Source: a bacterium (GTDB lineage: Bacteria > Planctomycetota > J058 > JAJDCP01). From it: a stretch of DNA of 17,762 nt. The stretch covers positions 1 through 17,762 of the forward strand of contig JAUIEM010000200.1 in assembly GCA_030428695.1 (NCBI GenBank). The letters run 5' to 3'. This document shows, piece after piece, positions 1 through 7,900 of the stretch (positions within the stretch are counted from its first letter, which is position 1; each line of letters starts with the position of its first letter). The notes below the pieces were generated by a model, which did not search any database, was not told where the DNA came from, and was given only the letters and a program-made list of their open reading frames with translations. Position numbers and translations under genes: made by a program.

Positions 1-79
1 AGGGGCTTGCCGCGCTCGTGCAGTGCTATCAGCGGAGCGTGGCGCACGAACGCGCAGCGGGCGACTCCACGCCGGTCCC
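1..79. other. Window-edge stretch downstream of the accessory gene
   Basis: This short stretch lies after the TGA of the last minus-strand gene. Two of the three minus-strand frames stay open to the window edge here, but they are too short to call a gene. On the minus strand the bases GCGTGG (around 66-71) can pair with CCACGC (around 36-41) across a GC-rich loop. No T-tract follows, so it is not a convincing terminator. The next gene in the operon direction, if any, lies beyond position 1. Confidence 0.3.
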
Positions 80-1084
80 TCAAAGAACGCGGTCACGCAG
101 CCCTCGTTGATCGTGGTTAGGCACAAAGACGACGGCAAACACATCTTCCGCGGACTGGTCGTGGTCGGCATCGACGCGCCCAAGCCCATAGATGCCCTGT
201 GGGGTAGCAAGCGCCGACAGCTCCTCGGACGCCATCTCCAGGACCTTTCGCACAGCCCTCCTCCGCCTCATCGGTACAACTTCCCGAAAGGAGAGGACGA
301 CGTCAGTTCCAGCGCGATTGTCGCCGGTGATGAGGAGTTGCCCCTGTCCCTCGGCACCTTCGTAGCGAAGCGCGGCGACCTCACAGAACGTGTCGAAGAG
401 CTGAGGGTGCTCCGCGATCTCACCCAGGCGGTGGCCGGGGTTGTCCATCAGCGAGCGGCCGGCTTCACGGAGTGCGTCTTGCACGGGCCGATCAGGGAAT
501 CGAGCCTCTCCGACATCTGGATCGCGTAAGGCCCCACTGCAGTCGTCGAGAAAGCCTCTCACGGAGGCGTTCAGGAGCGAGGTCGCCACAGTGAACCGGT
601 GCAAGTACTCGCCATGAACGAGCTCAACATGCCGATCGTAGGCCGCCCGATCCACATGCAGGACCACCGTCACGAGATAGTCCTCAACGCGCTGGGGAAA
701 GCTGGCAAAGAACCGGCGGTCCGGGCGCGACTCGTTGAGCGCACGCGCAACGCCGTTCGCGAGGCCATTACCCGCAACACGGTCCCGACGATACCCCTCG
801 GCCCTCGGGTGTGACTGAAGCATGCCGCTCTCGGGATCCTCCCCGATTGCGGCTTGAACGTGCTGATCGAGTTCGGTCAGGGCGCCGACACCGATGTCTC
901 CGTCTTCCGGGTCTACACAGATCGGGTGCCGGTCCTCTCTGTCCGCTTCGAGCCGCCCAACCAGGAGAACGCGAGGGTCGAGAGCACGGTCGAGCGCACT
1001 GAAGAGCGACTTGGCACGCACATTGGCACTGATGCGGAAGTGAGACTGGAAGCCCCACATAAACTGGTCGATCGTGTGTGCCAT
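80..1084 (-). CDS. Accessory protein with a possible divergent DisA_N/diadenylate-cyclase-like C-terminal domain
   Basis: This is a 334-residue protein. The ATG start is chosen because a strong AAAGGAG (1090-1096) lies 5 bases upstream. The N-terminal part has a WGFQSHFR block (residues 10-17) and a DREDRHPICVDPEDG stretch, and looks like a sensor domain. The C-terminal part has RYEGAEGQG (240-248), then LLITGD, then an arginine-rich RRRRAVRKVLEMAS (273-286) and GIYGLG (297-302). From memory, this order resembles DisA_N-like nucleotide-binding proteins that carry DACN-type sensor domains. The canonical DGA triplet is not seen and the RHR motif would be RRR, so catalysis is doubtful. GC is about 60% in sampled lines against about 70% in the tail genes. 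It has a separate leader and ribosome binding site and is not overlapped with its neighbour. It could be a phage accessory (moron) or defence-related gene, or unrelated to cyclases. The gene call is firm and the function is tentative. The C-terminus may be frame-disrupted (see findings). Confidence 0.6.
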   Translation of the reverse strand: MAHTIDQFMWGFQSHFRISANVRAKSLFSALDRALDPRVLLVGRLEADREDRHPICVDPEDGDIGVGALTELDQHVQAAIGEDPESGMLQSHPRAEGYRRDRVAGNGLANGVARALNESRPDRRFFASFPQRVEDYLVTVVLHVDRAAYDRHVELVHGEYLHRFTVATSLLNASVRGFLDDCSGALRDPDVGEARFPDRPVQDALREAGRSLMDNPGHRLGEIAEHPQLFDTFCEVAALRYEGAEGQGQLLITGDNRAGTDVVLSFREVVPMRRRRAVRKVLEMASEELSALATPQGIYGLGRVDADHDQSAEDVFAVVFVPNHDQRGLRDRVL

Positions 1085-1115
1085 GGGTGCTCCTTTCGGA
1101 ACGACGCGACGAGTG

Positions 1116-1147
1116 TTCATACTCGCGAGTGCTGGACTTCGCGGCAA
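1116..1147 (-). promoter_or_regulatory. Candidate promoter/operator in front of the accessory gene
   Basis: The 77-base gap between the PAAR stop and the accessory gene holds a perfect 10-base palindrome, ACTCGCGAGT (1121-1130), and a further half-site, CGAGT read on the plus strand (1110-1114). On the minus strand TATGAA (1116-1121) could be a -10 box and TTGCCG (1142-1147) a -35 box. Their spacing is 20 bases, which is longer than ideal. A regulator binding the palindrome would cover the -10 region. This is suggestive only. Confidence 0.25.
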
Positions 1148-1161
1148 GGATGCGCTGCTCT

Positions 1162-1428
1162 TCAGCTCCCGCGCGCCGTCGGACACCCCGCCGTGATCGT
1201 CGCCCCGCAGCCCGCCTTGTCGCCGATGCGGGCCACGCCGGCGCCGTTGGCGAAGACCTTGGGGTCGCAGACCACGATCTCGGTGACGCCGTGACCCGGG
1301 ATCGGGCAGGCGTGCTTGTCGCCGCAGCGGGCGACCTTGATCCCGCAGGCGTGAACGTCCGGGCTGGCGGTGATGACCACGCCGCCGTGGTCCGTCGTGC
1401 TGCCGAGGAAGGCGAAGGGCTGTCCCAT
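1162..1428 (-). CDS. PAAR-domain spike tip protein
   Basis: This 88-residue protein spans one PAAR domain, the usual size for a stand-alone PAAR. The domain folds into a small cone that caps the central spike of contractile tails and type VI secretion systems, and it binds a metal ion near the tip. Visible features are the N-terminal GQPFAFLGSTTDHGG and HACG (His26, Cys28), the repeated glycine-aspartate turns and the terminal RIGDKAGCGATITAGCPT. His14, His26, His39, His46 and several cysteines are candidate metal ligands. The gene follows the spike base gene by 11 bases. The ribosome binding site is weak (GAGG), so translation is probably coupled. No effector domain is fused to it. It is the last clear tail gene in the window. 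Confidence 0.93.
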   Translation of the reverse strand: MGQPFAFLGSTTDHGGVVITASPDVHACGIKVARCGDKHACPIPGHGVTEIVVCDPKVFANGAGVARIGDKAGCGATITAGCPTARGS

Positions 1429-1439
1429 GAATGCGCGCC

Positions 1440-2306
1440 TCAGTTGTGGTGGATCTCGGGCGCGGTGTCGACGATGTTCCCGCCGGCGGCTCGCAGGTTC
1501 TCGCCGCCCGAGGTCTCGGCGATCTTGCCCGAGACCGCTTCCGCGTAGTCGCCGCCGACCGTGACGGTCTTGTTCCCCATGACGATCTGCTCGAGGTTGC
1601 CGAGGATCGTCTCGCGCTTGTTCCCGTGGACCAGGACCACATAGTCGCCGGCGACGTGCAGCGTGGCGTTGCCATCGACGACCACGTTGCGGGTGCCCTT
1701 GATGTGGATGTCGTCGTCGAGCTCGACCACGAGGAAGCGCTTGGCCTGGACGCGCCGGCGAACAGCGCCGTCGGGGGCGACCTCCTCGTAGGTTCCGGTC
1801 GGGTGCCAGAAGTGGAGGCGCTCCTTGCCCTCGGTGTCGTCGAGCTCGATGACGATCCCACTCTTCGTCTTGATGACCTTGTTCTGCGGGTAGCGGGCGC
1901 CGTAGGGGCTCTCGGGCTCGCGGATGATCTTGAAGTCGGCCGTGATCGCGAGGTCCGTCCCCTTCGGGGGCTCGGTCGTCTCGTCCGGCTCCTCGCGGGC
2001 CAGCTTCGGGGTCTCGGCCTCGCCCTCGGGCTCGCTCCACCAGACGCCCGTCCAGAGCGGCCGGTCGACGTTGCCACTCTCGAACTCGACGAACACGCCG
2101 CTCTCGAGCTCGGGCACGAAGAAGTGTCCGTTGTCGGGGACGCCGCCGTAAGGCAGGACCGGCCAGGCCCAGTCGGTGAGGAACTCAGGGCCGAAGATCT
2201 CCGGGAGCTGGAGGCGCAGGCGGCCGAGCTTCTTGGGGTCATCGACGTCCTTGACGATGCCGCGGTACTTCCCGAAGTAGCGCCTGTCGTCCTGGGCCTT
2301 CTCCAT
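1440..2306 (-). CDS. Baseplate spike protein, gpV/gp5-like OB fold with C-terminal beta-helix
   Basis: This 288-residue protein would form the trimeric spike below the hub. Residues 12-91 match the Phage_base_V/gp5 OB-fold pattern: a YRGIVKDVDDPKKLGRLRL start, then PVLPYGG, then a GVFVEFESGNVDRPLWTGVWW end. A charged linker (92-118) follows. From about residue 192 to 280 there are short repeats built on a V-x-G-x pattern (VVVDGNATLHVAGDY, VMGNKTVTVGGDY) like the beta-helix of T4 gp5 and VgrG. There is no lysozyme domain. The ATG shares one base with the TGA of the gpD gene (TGATG), with GGGGAG 6 bases upstream. The PAAR protein encoded next would sit on its tip. Confidence 0.93.
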   Translation of the reverse strand: MEKAQDDRRYFGKYRGIVKDVDDPKKLGRLRLQLPEIFGPEFLTDWAWPVLPYGGVPDNGHFFVPELESGVFVEFESGNVDRPLWTGVWWSEPEGEAETPKLAREEPDETTEPPKGTDLAITADFKIIREPESPYGARYPQNKVIKTKSGIVIELDDTEGKERLHFWHPTGTYEEVAPDGAVRRRVQAKRFLVVELDDDIHIKGTRNVVVDGNATLHVAGDYVVLVHGNKRETILGNLEQIVMGNKTVTVGGDYAEAVSGKIAETSGGENLRAAGGNIVDTAPEIHHN

Positions 2307-3583
2307 CAGCCGCTCCCCATGGCGAACACGCCGGCGCGCGGGCTTGCCGCCGTGACATCGGAGAGCCCGCCGCGAGCTGGGGCGCGGCTGCCGGCCGAGG
2401 AGGTCTGTGTGGACCGGGCCGGAGCGCTGGCCCCCGGAGCGCCGTGCCAGGCGCGGCGGACCGAGAAGACCAGGCGGTAGCCGGCCGAGATGTCGTGGCG
2501 GGCGGCGGTGATCAGGTACCAGCCGCCGATCCGGCCGATGCCGAGGATCTCGATCATCGTCCCGGCGCGGACCTTCTCGAGGCCGATCGCCTCCCCCTCG
2601 CCCTCGACGAGCCAGCGGGTGTGCTGGCTGTACGCTTCGTTCTGCCGCTCGAGCTGCTCACGGGTCTGCTCGTGCCCCTCGCCGGTGAGGAACAGGACCG
2701 GCTGCTTCCCGTCGACCGAGGCGAGCTCGCGGGCCATGACCAGCGGCTGCCGTGACCGCCCTTGCACCTCCTTGGTGATCGGGTCGGGCTCCTCGCGGGA
2801 GGCCAGGTCGAAGACCTCCTTTTTGAGGGGATCGATCTGGCTGGCGCGCAGCTCGGCGCCCATCAGGTGGGTCCGGGCCGTCACGTCGAGCTTGCCGAGG
2901 CCGGACTTCTCGCCCTTGTCGTAGAAGATCTGGACGCCGGCGTCCTCGAAAGGTGGCGGGTGGAAGTGGAGCGTCCCGTCGCGCACGCCGACCTCGAAGC
3001 CATGAAGCCGGGCGCGCTTGAGCAGGAACTGCATGTCGGTCTCGTTCATCTGCGAGACCTGCTCGTGGACGGGGTCGGTCCGCTCGACGTCGGCGGCGAA
3101 GCCATGCTCGCCGGCGATCTCCTCGGCGATGTCGGAGTCCCGCCGCTTCTTGAACACGCGCCGCCTCTGCTCGCGGGCCAGCAGGATCTGCTCGCCGTAG
3201 GCAGTGAGCGTGATGGTCGGCTCCTTCCCCTTGCGGAAGGCGTAGCGCGGCGCCGACAGGATGAAGGTCCCGCGCTTCTCGAGGCCGGTGGAAGCGTAGC
3301 CGGTCCGGATCTCCATCCGGTTTCCCTCGCGGAAGAGGGCGTCGTCCGTGAGCCGCAGCCGCTCGTTGTGGAGGACGACCCGCGCCATGGGGATCACGCC
3401 GCAGCTCTCCTCGACAAGGACCTGCTCGACGTTGCCGGTCAGGGCGGCCTGGGCGAGGTCAGTCCCCTCGATCTCGACCACGTAGAGCGGCGCCCGACGG
3501 TCGACGGAGACGACCTGGCGGTCGTGCGGCGCCGAGGGGGCGTCCCGCGGGAGAGCGATCTCGCAGGCGTCGCTCCGCGACAT
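2306..3583 (-). CDS. gpD-like baseplate hub protein (late control protein D family)
   Basis: This 425-residue protein would form the ring joining tail tube to spike, the role of P2 gpD, T4 gp27 and the VgrG N-terminus. It has a first beta domain (residues 30-130), the characteristic ETDMQFLLKRARLHGFEV block (181-198) that is typical of gpD and VgrG, and a second barrel ending near WYLITAARHDISAGYR (355-370). The last 45 residues are rich in alanine, serine and proline and look disordered. The ATG overlaps the LysM stop (TGATG), with AGGAGG 7 bases upstream. The spike is made as a separate protein (next gene), so this is a split gpD + gpV arrangement and not a fused VgrG. Confidence 0.9.
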   Translation of the reverse strand: MSRSDACEIALPRDAPSAPHDRQVVSVDRRAPLYVVEIEGTDLAQAALTGNVEQVLVEESCGVIPMARVVLHNERLRLTDDALFREGNRMEIRTGYASTGLEKRGTFILSAPRYAFRKGKEPTITLTAYGEQILLAREQRRRVFKKRRDSDIAEEIAGEHGFAADVERTDPVHEQVSQMNETDMQFLLKRARLHGFEVGVRDGTLHFHPPPFEDAGVQIFYDKGEKSGLGKLDVTARTHLMGAELRASQIDPLKKEVFDLASREEPDPITKEVQGRSRQPLVMARELASVDGKQPVLFLTGEGHEQTREQLERQNEAYSQHTRWLVEGEGEAIGLEKVRAGTMIEILGIGRIGGWYLITAARHDISAGYRLVFSVRRAWHGAPGASAPARSTQTSSAGSRAPARGGLSDVTAASPRAGVFAMGSG

Positions 3584-3888
3584 CAGCCGGCCTCCTGGAA
3601 GATGCGGGCGTCGGGGATCAGGAGGCGCGCGCCCGGCTCGAGCTCGAAGGGGAACTCGATGCCGTTGGCGTCGGCGATGAGCCACCAGAGCCGGGCCTTG
3701 CCGCCGTAGCGGAATGCGAGCAGGTCGAGCTCCTCGCCGGTCTGGACGGTGTGGACGACGGCGCCGTCGCCAAGGTCGTCCTGGGTGAGGAGGCGCCGGT
3801 CGTGAAGCGTCCGGCGGACGTTGCCGGAGTGGTCGCGGACGCCCGTGTACTCCACCCCTTCGTAGCGCGAGCCGCGGAAGATCGGCAT
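3583..3888 (-). CDS. LysM-like baseplate protein (tail protein X / gp53-like)
   Basis: This 101-residue protein has a LysM-like segment at residues 45-93: HTVQTGEELDLLAFRYGG, then WWLIADANGI, then LEPGARLLIPD. This is the pattern of P2 gpX and the LysM part of T4 gp53 and Afp/PVC baseplate proteins. Such proteins sit at the hub or wedge interface; in contractile systems they make protein contacts and are not thought to act on peptidoglycan. The first 40 residues are polar, with no signal peptide. The gene lies directly before gpD and shares TGATG junctions on both sides, which is the classic gpX-gpD order. GAGGA lies 9 bases upstream of the ATG. Confidence 0.85.
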   Translation of the reverse strand: MPIFRGSRYEGVEYTGVRDHSGNVRRTLHDRRLLTQDDLGDGAVVHTVQTGEELDLLAFRYGGKARLWWLIADANGIEFPFELEPGARLLIPDARIFQEAG

Positions 3889-4250
3889 CAGTCGGGTTCC
3901 TCTTCGTGCGCGTTCGCCACCTGGACCTCCTTGCGGACCAGCACGAGCTGGAGTGGCAACCGCTGCAGGATCCGCTGAAGCACCTCGTGCCAGAGGTTCG
4001 AGAGCCGGTGGACGGCGAGGCCGAGCACCAGCGGCTCGAGGAGCCCGAGCCCCAGCCCGGCCGAGAGCCCGAGCGCGTAGGCCGAGCCGACGCCGGCCCA
4101 GACCGACAGGCAGTAGCCGCAGGAGAAAAGGACACCGGCCCGCGGGAAGCGGGACAGGACGGCCTCCCGCCAGGGCGCGAGGAGCTCCGAGGCGACGAGG
4201 ATCTCGACGACGGCCTCGGTCACGACGACGGCGAGGATGAACGCGATCAC
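3888..4250 (-). CDS. Small membrane protein, DUF1360-like, in the baseplate cluster
   Basis: This 120-residue protein starts at GTG with GGGAGG 7 bases upstream, and its start overlaps the zinc-ribbon gene by four bases (GTGA). It has hydrophobic segments at about residues 2-23, 38-63 and 64-82, a CGYC pair (Cys44, Cys47) inside the second, an HRLSNLWHEV stretch, and a basic then acidic tail that probably faces the cytoplasm. The CxxCL-x-W arrangement in a short membrane protein recalls DUF1360, which has no known function. A membrane protein is unexpected between hub genes. It could be a holin-like or lysis protein, an assembly anchor, or a membrane-docking part of the injection machine. The gene is supported by its start signals and tight coupling. 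Its function is unknown. Confidence 0.75.
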   Translation of the reverse strand: MIAFILAVVVTEAVVEILVASELLAPWREAVLSRFPRAGVLFSCGYCLSVWAGVGSAYALGLSAGLGLGLLEPLVLGLAVHRLSNLWHEVLQRILQRLPLQLVLVRKEVQVANAHEEEPD

Positions 4251-4426
4251 GACGCGCCCTCCCGCTCGCAGACCGGGCAGACGTCGACCTCGACGTAGCG
4301 CCGGAGCTCACGGTCGTAGCGGAGACGCCGGTAGACCGGCCCCTTGCAGCGCGGGCAGAGGCGGTAGCGCGGCGCGGTCCGCCTCGCCTTGACCTCTCGA
4401 TAGCGCCTTCTTCCACAGCAGCCCAT
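4247..4426 (-). CDS. 59-residue zinc-ribbon protein
   Basis: A short frame between the CIS tube-domain gene and the membrane protein gene encodes 59 residues. Residues 1-22 are very basic and begin MGCCGRRRYR. A CPRC pair (Cys24, Cys27) and a CPVC pair (Cys50, Cys53) are spaced as in a zinc ribbon, with a basic beta-like stretch between them. The ATG follows the previous stop by 4 bases, with CGGAG 7 bases upstream. The stop overlaps the GTG of the next gene. The start signals, tight packing and paired cysteines make a real gene likely. It may bind nucleic acid or be a structural baseplate component; nothing in the sequence decides between these. Confidence 0.7.
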   Translation of the reverse strand: MGCCGRRRYREVKARRTAPRYRLCPRCKGPVYRRLRYDRELRRYVEVDVCPVCEREGAS

Positions 4427-4430
4427 CGCT

Positions 4431-4955
4431 CTACTCCGTGCTCTCCACGAACTCCTTGAGGGTCACCTCGACCTCGGCGCGGATGGCGTCGAACTCGCGC
4501 CGCGGGAAGCCGCCGAAGGAGCCGCCGGCCGCGGTGGCCGGCCGCATCTTCTGGCGGGTGACGCGCACCGAGGTGAGGACGCAGGTGAAGACCTCGCGCC
4601 AGACGAGCTGCAGGATCGGCGGGGCCGGCTCGACGGCGCCCCAGCCGAACAGCCCGCCCTCCGAGCCGCCCTTCGGGACCTGCTTGTCGCGGAGCCACTC
4701 GATGGACTCCTCGACCGATTTCTGGATGCGGTGGTTCTGCCCCCACTCGTTGAGGAACAGGGTCATCGTGATCTCACGGGGCTTGCCCATCTTGAACTGG
4801 ACCGTCTCGGTCTTGCGGCCAGGGACCTCGACCTCCTCGTAGTCGACCTCCTTGGCGTCGCTCCACTCGGTCGGGTTGAAGTGGACCAGCAGGAAGGAGC
4901 CCGGGTTGTCCCGCTCCTGGATGCGCATCTTGGTCTGGCGGGGATGGAGGCTCAT
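4431..4955 (-). CDS. Baseplate hub protein with contractile-injection-system tube domain (CIS_tube-like)
   Basis: This is a 174-residue protein. The start is taken as the ATG overlapping the tape measure stop by four bases (ATGA). A longer frame upstream is just tape measure sequence read in another frame. It has the hallmarks of the CIS tube N-terminal family, found for example in Afp7/Pvc7-type proteins: FLLVHFNPTEW (21-31), VPGRKTETVQFKMG (44-57), ITMTLFLNEW (62-71), then PPILQLVWREVFTCVLTSVRV (112-132 region) and a final EVEVTLKEF. These proteins form the first rings between tube and spike. In many eCIS this domain carries a LysM at its C-terminus. Here the LysM domain is encoded three genes later as a separate protein. 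Confidence 0.87.
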   Translation of the reverse strand: MSLHPRQTKMRIQERDNPGSFLLVHFNPTEWSDAKEVDYEEVEVPGRKTETVQFKMGKPREITMTLFLNEWGQNHRIQKSVEESIEWLRDKQVPKGGSEGGLFGWGAVEPAPPILQLVWREVFTCVLTSVRVTRQKMRPATAAGGSFGGFPRREFDAIRAEVEVTLKEFVESTE

Positions 4956-7900
4956 GGGCAGACCCCCGCGAAGCGCAGCCGCGGCTCGCCGAAGTTGCGG
5001 AGCAGCTCCTCGGCCGAGAGCTCCTTGACGATCCGGGCCAGGACCTGGCCGTCGCACTCCAGGGTGATCGGGATGACGACCCGCGAGACCTCGACGGCTC
5101 GCCCACCGCCACGGCCGCGAGCTCCACCCGCTGCCGGCGCTGCTGCGGGCGCAGGCATCGGCACGACGGGGAGCGGCGAGGTGCGCCGACCGAGGGGGAC
5201 GACCGCCTCGGGCCCCGCCTCACCGATCAGGGCCACGGTCGGGCGGGTGACGATCCCGCCCTCGGCAAGGCCGAAGAAGCTGCCGATGGCGGAGACCCCC
5301 GAGGAGATCGCGCCACCCACGGAGCTGGCCACGCTGCCCACGCCCTCGACGACCGAGGAGACGGCGCCGCCGATCGCCCCGGCGACGGACTTGCCCATGT
5401 CGACGACGGTGCCGACGACACCGGACGCCACGTCGAACACCCCCTGGGCGACCTTCTTCCCGACCGAGAGCACCCCGCCGATGGCGGCGCCGATCGCCTT
5501 CACCGGCGCGAGCAGCACGCTCCCGACGCCCTTGACCAGGTCGAACAGAGACTCGAACACGCCGATGAGCCTCTTGACCAGACCGAAGACGAACTCGACG
5601 ACCTTCGCCACGGCCTTGAAGGGCCAGGCGAGCGCGGCGATGGCCTTCTCGAACACGCCGAAGATCGAGAGGACGGGCGAGAGCCCCTCGACCAGGTGGA
5701 GGAAGCTCGAGCCGAAGAAGAGCCCCTTCACCCAGGAGACGACCTCCCCGATCGCCTCGAACACCGCGATGAAGGGCGCGAAGACGACGCGCAGGATCGT
5801 CCTGCCGGCGGAGAGGATCGCGCCGAAGAAGCCGACCGCCAGCTTCACCACGAAGCCGATCGCGCGGGCGAGCAAGGTGATCGGGAACAGGACCGCCTTG
5901 ACCGCGAGCCCGACGACGAAGAACGCTGCCTTGAGAGCGAAGGCCAGGACCCGCAGGGGCAGCAGCACGACCTGGATGACGAACTTGCCGATGCTGCCGA
6001 GGACCTCGAGGAAGGAGGTCCCCTCGCTGGCGCCGCCGCCGAAGGCCGCCTTGATCGCGTTCCACGCCTCGACGAGCGGCTCGATGATGGTGCCGATGGC
6101 GTCCTTGAGCGAGGCCCAGGCCGACTTGAAGGCGTCGATCATCCCGCCGAAGGCGTCGAAGACGCCCGCGAAGATCCCCTTCACCACGCCGAGGACCGTC
6201 TTGATGACGAAGCCGACGACGCGCAGGGCGACGCCGAGCCCGCGCAGGATCCAGCCGACCGGCGTGAGGAACTTGAAGGCGAACCTGGCGACCGCCTTGA
6301 TCCCAGAGAGCAGACCCGAGAAGAGCCCCTCGCCGGCGCCGGTCCCGAACAGCCCCGAGACCGAGGAGAACAGGTCGGTGAAGGCCTGCTTGATCGTGGC
6401 CGCGATCTCGAAGACCGGCTCGAGGACGAAGAGCACCATCTCGGCGGCGCCCTCGATGAGCCCGGCGACGATCTGGAACACGACGCCGAGCGCGCGGATC
6501 GACCAGGCGAGCGGCGAGAAGGCACGGAAGAGGAAGGAGGCGACTCCCTGGATCGTCTTGAGGAACCCGCCGCCGGCTCCGCCGGCCGAGGCGAAGGCCT
6601 CCTTCACACGGTCCACGACGCCGCGGACCGCATCGATGATCGCCCGCACCGCCTCGACGACCGGGGAGAGCAGGACGCCGATCCCCTGGATGATCCCGGC
6701 CAGGACGTTGCCGAGGATCTTCAAACCGAACACAGCGATCCGCAGGGACAGGACGAAGGGATTGGCGATGGTCACCAGGAAGCCGAGCGCCTTGCCGAGC
6801 CCCTGCAGGATCCCGGCGCCGCCGCCCGCCTCGCCGAACACGCCGGCGAGCGACTCCTTCACCGAGGCGAGCGCGTCCCGCACGGTCTCGAACACCTCGA
6901 CGATGCCCGAGAAGATCGGCCTCACCGCGGCCACCGCGCCGGCGACGATCGCGCCGAGGAAGCGGAAGGTGCGGGAGATGCCCTTGAGCACGACCAGGGT
7001 CGCCAGCGCCGGGGCGAGGATCGGCGCGAAGACCAGCGCGAAGAGGATCTTGAGCCGGCCTGCCTCCCGCAGCAGGTCAGCTACAGGATCGAAGATCGCG
7101 AGGAAAGCACCGACCACCTCCATCACTCCCTGACGGATGAGGTCCAGGGCGCCGAACACCGGCTTGAGGAGGTTCACCACCGCGCCGAAGGCCGCCGAGA
7201 TGACGGGCTTGAGCACCTTCCAGGCGATGAACAGGATGCCGACCGCGGCGACGATCAGGAGGATCACCGGCAGGAGCGGCGCCAGCGCGGTCCAGATGGC
7301 GACGCCTGCACCGACCGCAGCGGCGCCCAGCCCGGCGAAGCCCCCGGCCGCAGCGAAGGAGGCAGCCACCGAGGCGAAGGCCGCCGCGATCCAGCCGCCG
7401 GTCGCGGCGATCAGTCCCGAGACGCCGCCGATGCTCGCGAGCCACGCGACGAGGTTCGCGCGCAGCGCGACGAGCTGAGACCAGAGCGCCGCCGTCCCCG
7501 ACAGGAGCCCGGTCACAAGACCCCGGAGCTGGGCGGTCATCACCGTCCAGGTCAGCCCCAGCACCGAGTTGGAGGTGACTGCCAGCCCGGCCGCCTCGGC
7601 GTACTGGAACATGCTGACCGACAGCAGCGAGATCGTCCCCGAGATGATCAAGCCGACGCCCGAGAGCAGGAAGAAGGCGCCGGCGAGCGCGGTCACCGCC
7701 GCCACGGCGAACTTCACGGGCTGCGGCATGGCCAGGAAGATCGCCAGGAACTCGGTGCCCAGATCGACGACCGCCTTGATGATTGGGATCAGGGTGTTCC
7801 CGACGGCGATGGCCACGTTCTTGACCGAGCCCACGAAGGTGTCGATCTTGGCGTTGAGGCTCCGGGTCTGGGCCTCGAAGGCCTCCTGCAGCGCGGTCCC

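Noticed and set aside
21..66. The GCGTGG/CCACGC inverted repeat as a terminator for the operon.
   Set aside because: The loop is long, no T-tract follows, and coding frames continue past it to the window edge.
80..2242. A single 720-codon minus-strand frame spanning the spike, PAAR and accessory genes.
   Set aside because: Only its last 334 codons look like protein. The upstream part is an out-of-frame reading of the spike and PAAR genes, and a strong ribosome binding site marks the real start at 1084.
2306..4135. A longer start for the gpD gene extending upstream to 4135.
   Set aside because: The extra N-terminus is Ser/Arg/Pro-rich out-of-frame reading of the LysM and membrane protein genes. 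The ATG at 3583 has AGGAGG and a TGATG junction.
4247..4426. The zinc-ribbon frame as a chance frame.
   Set aside because: The idea that it is spurious was set aside: four cysteines in two CPxC pairs, a ribosome binding site and coupled junctions on both sides are unlikely together by chance. It is kept as a gene.
4956..5057. A longer start for the CIS tube-domain gene at 5057.
   Set aside because: The added 34 residues come from tape measure sequence read in another frame. The ATGA overlap at 4955 gives the family-typical start.
4731..7133. Very long open frames on the plus strand across the tape measure gene (also 5696-8623).
   Set aside because: They are antisense shadows of a GC-rich gene. 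Their proteins are low-complexity runs of Asp/Arg/Glu or Pro/Thr with no family features, and the minus-strand tape measure frame has clear motifs.
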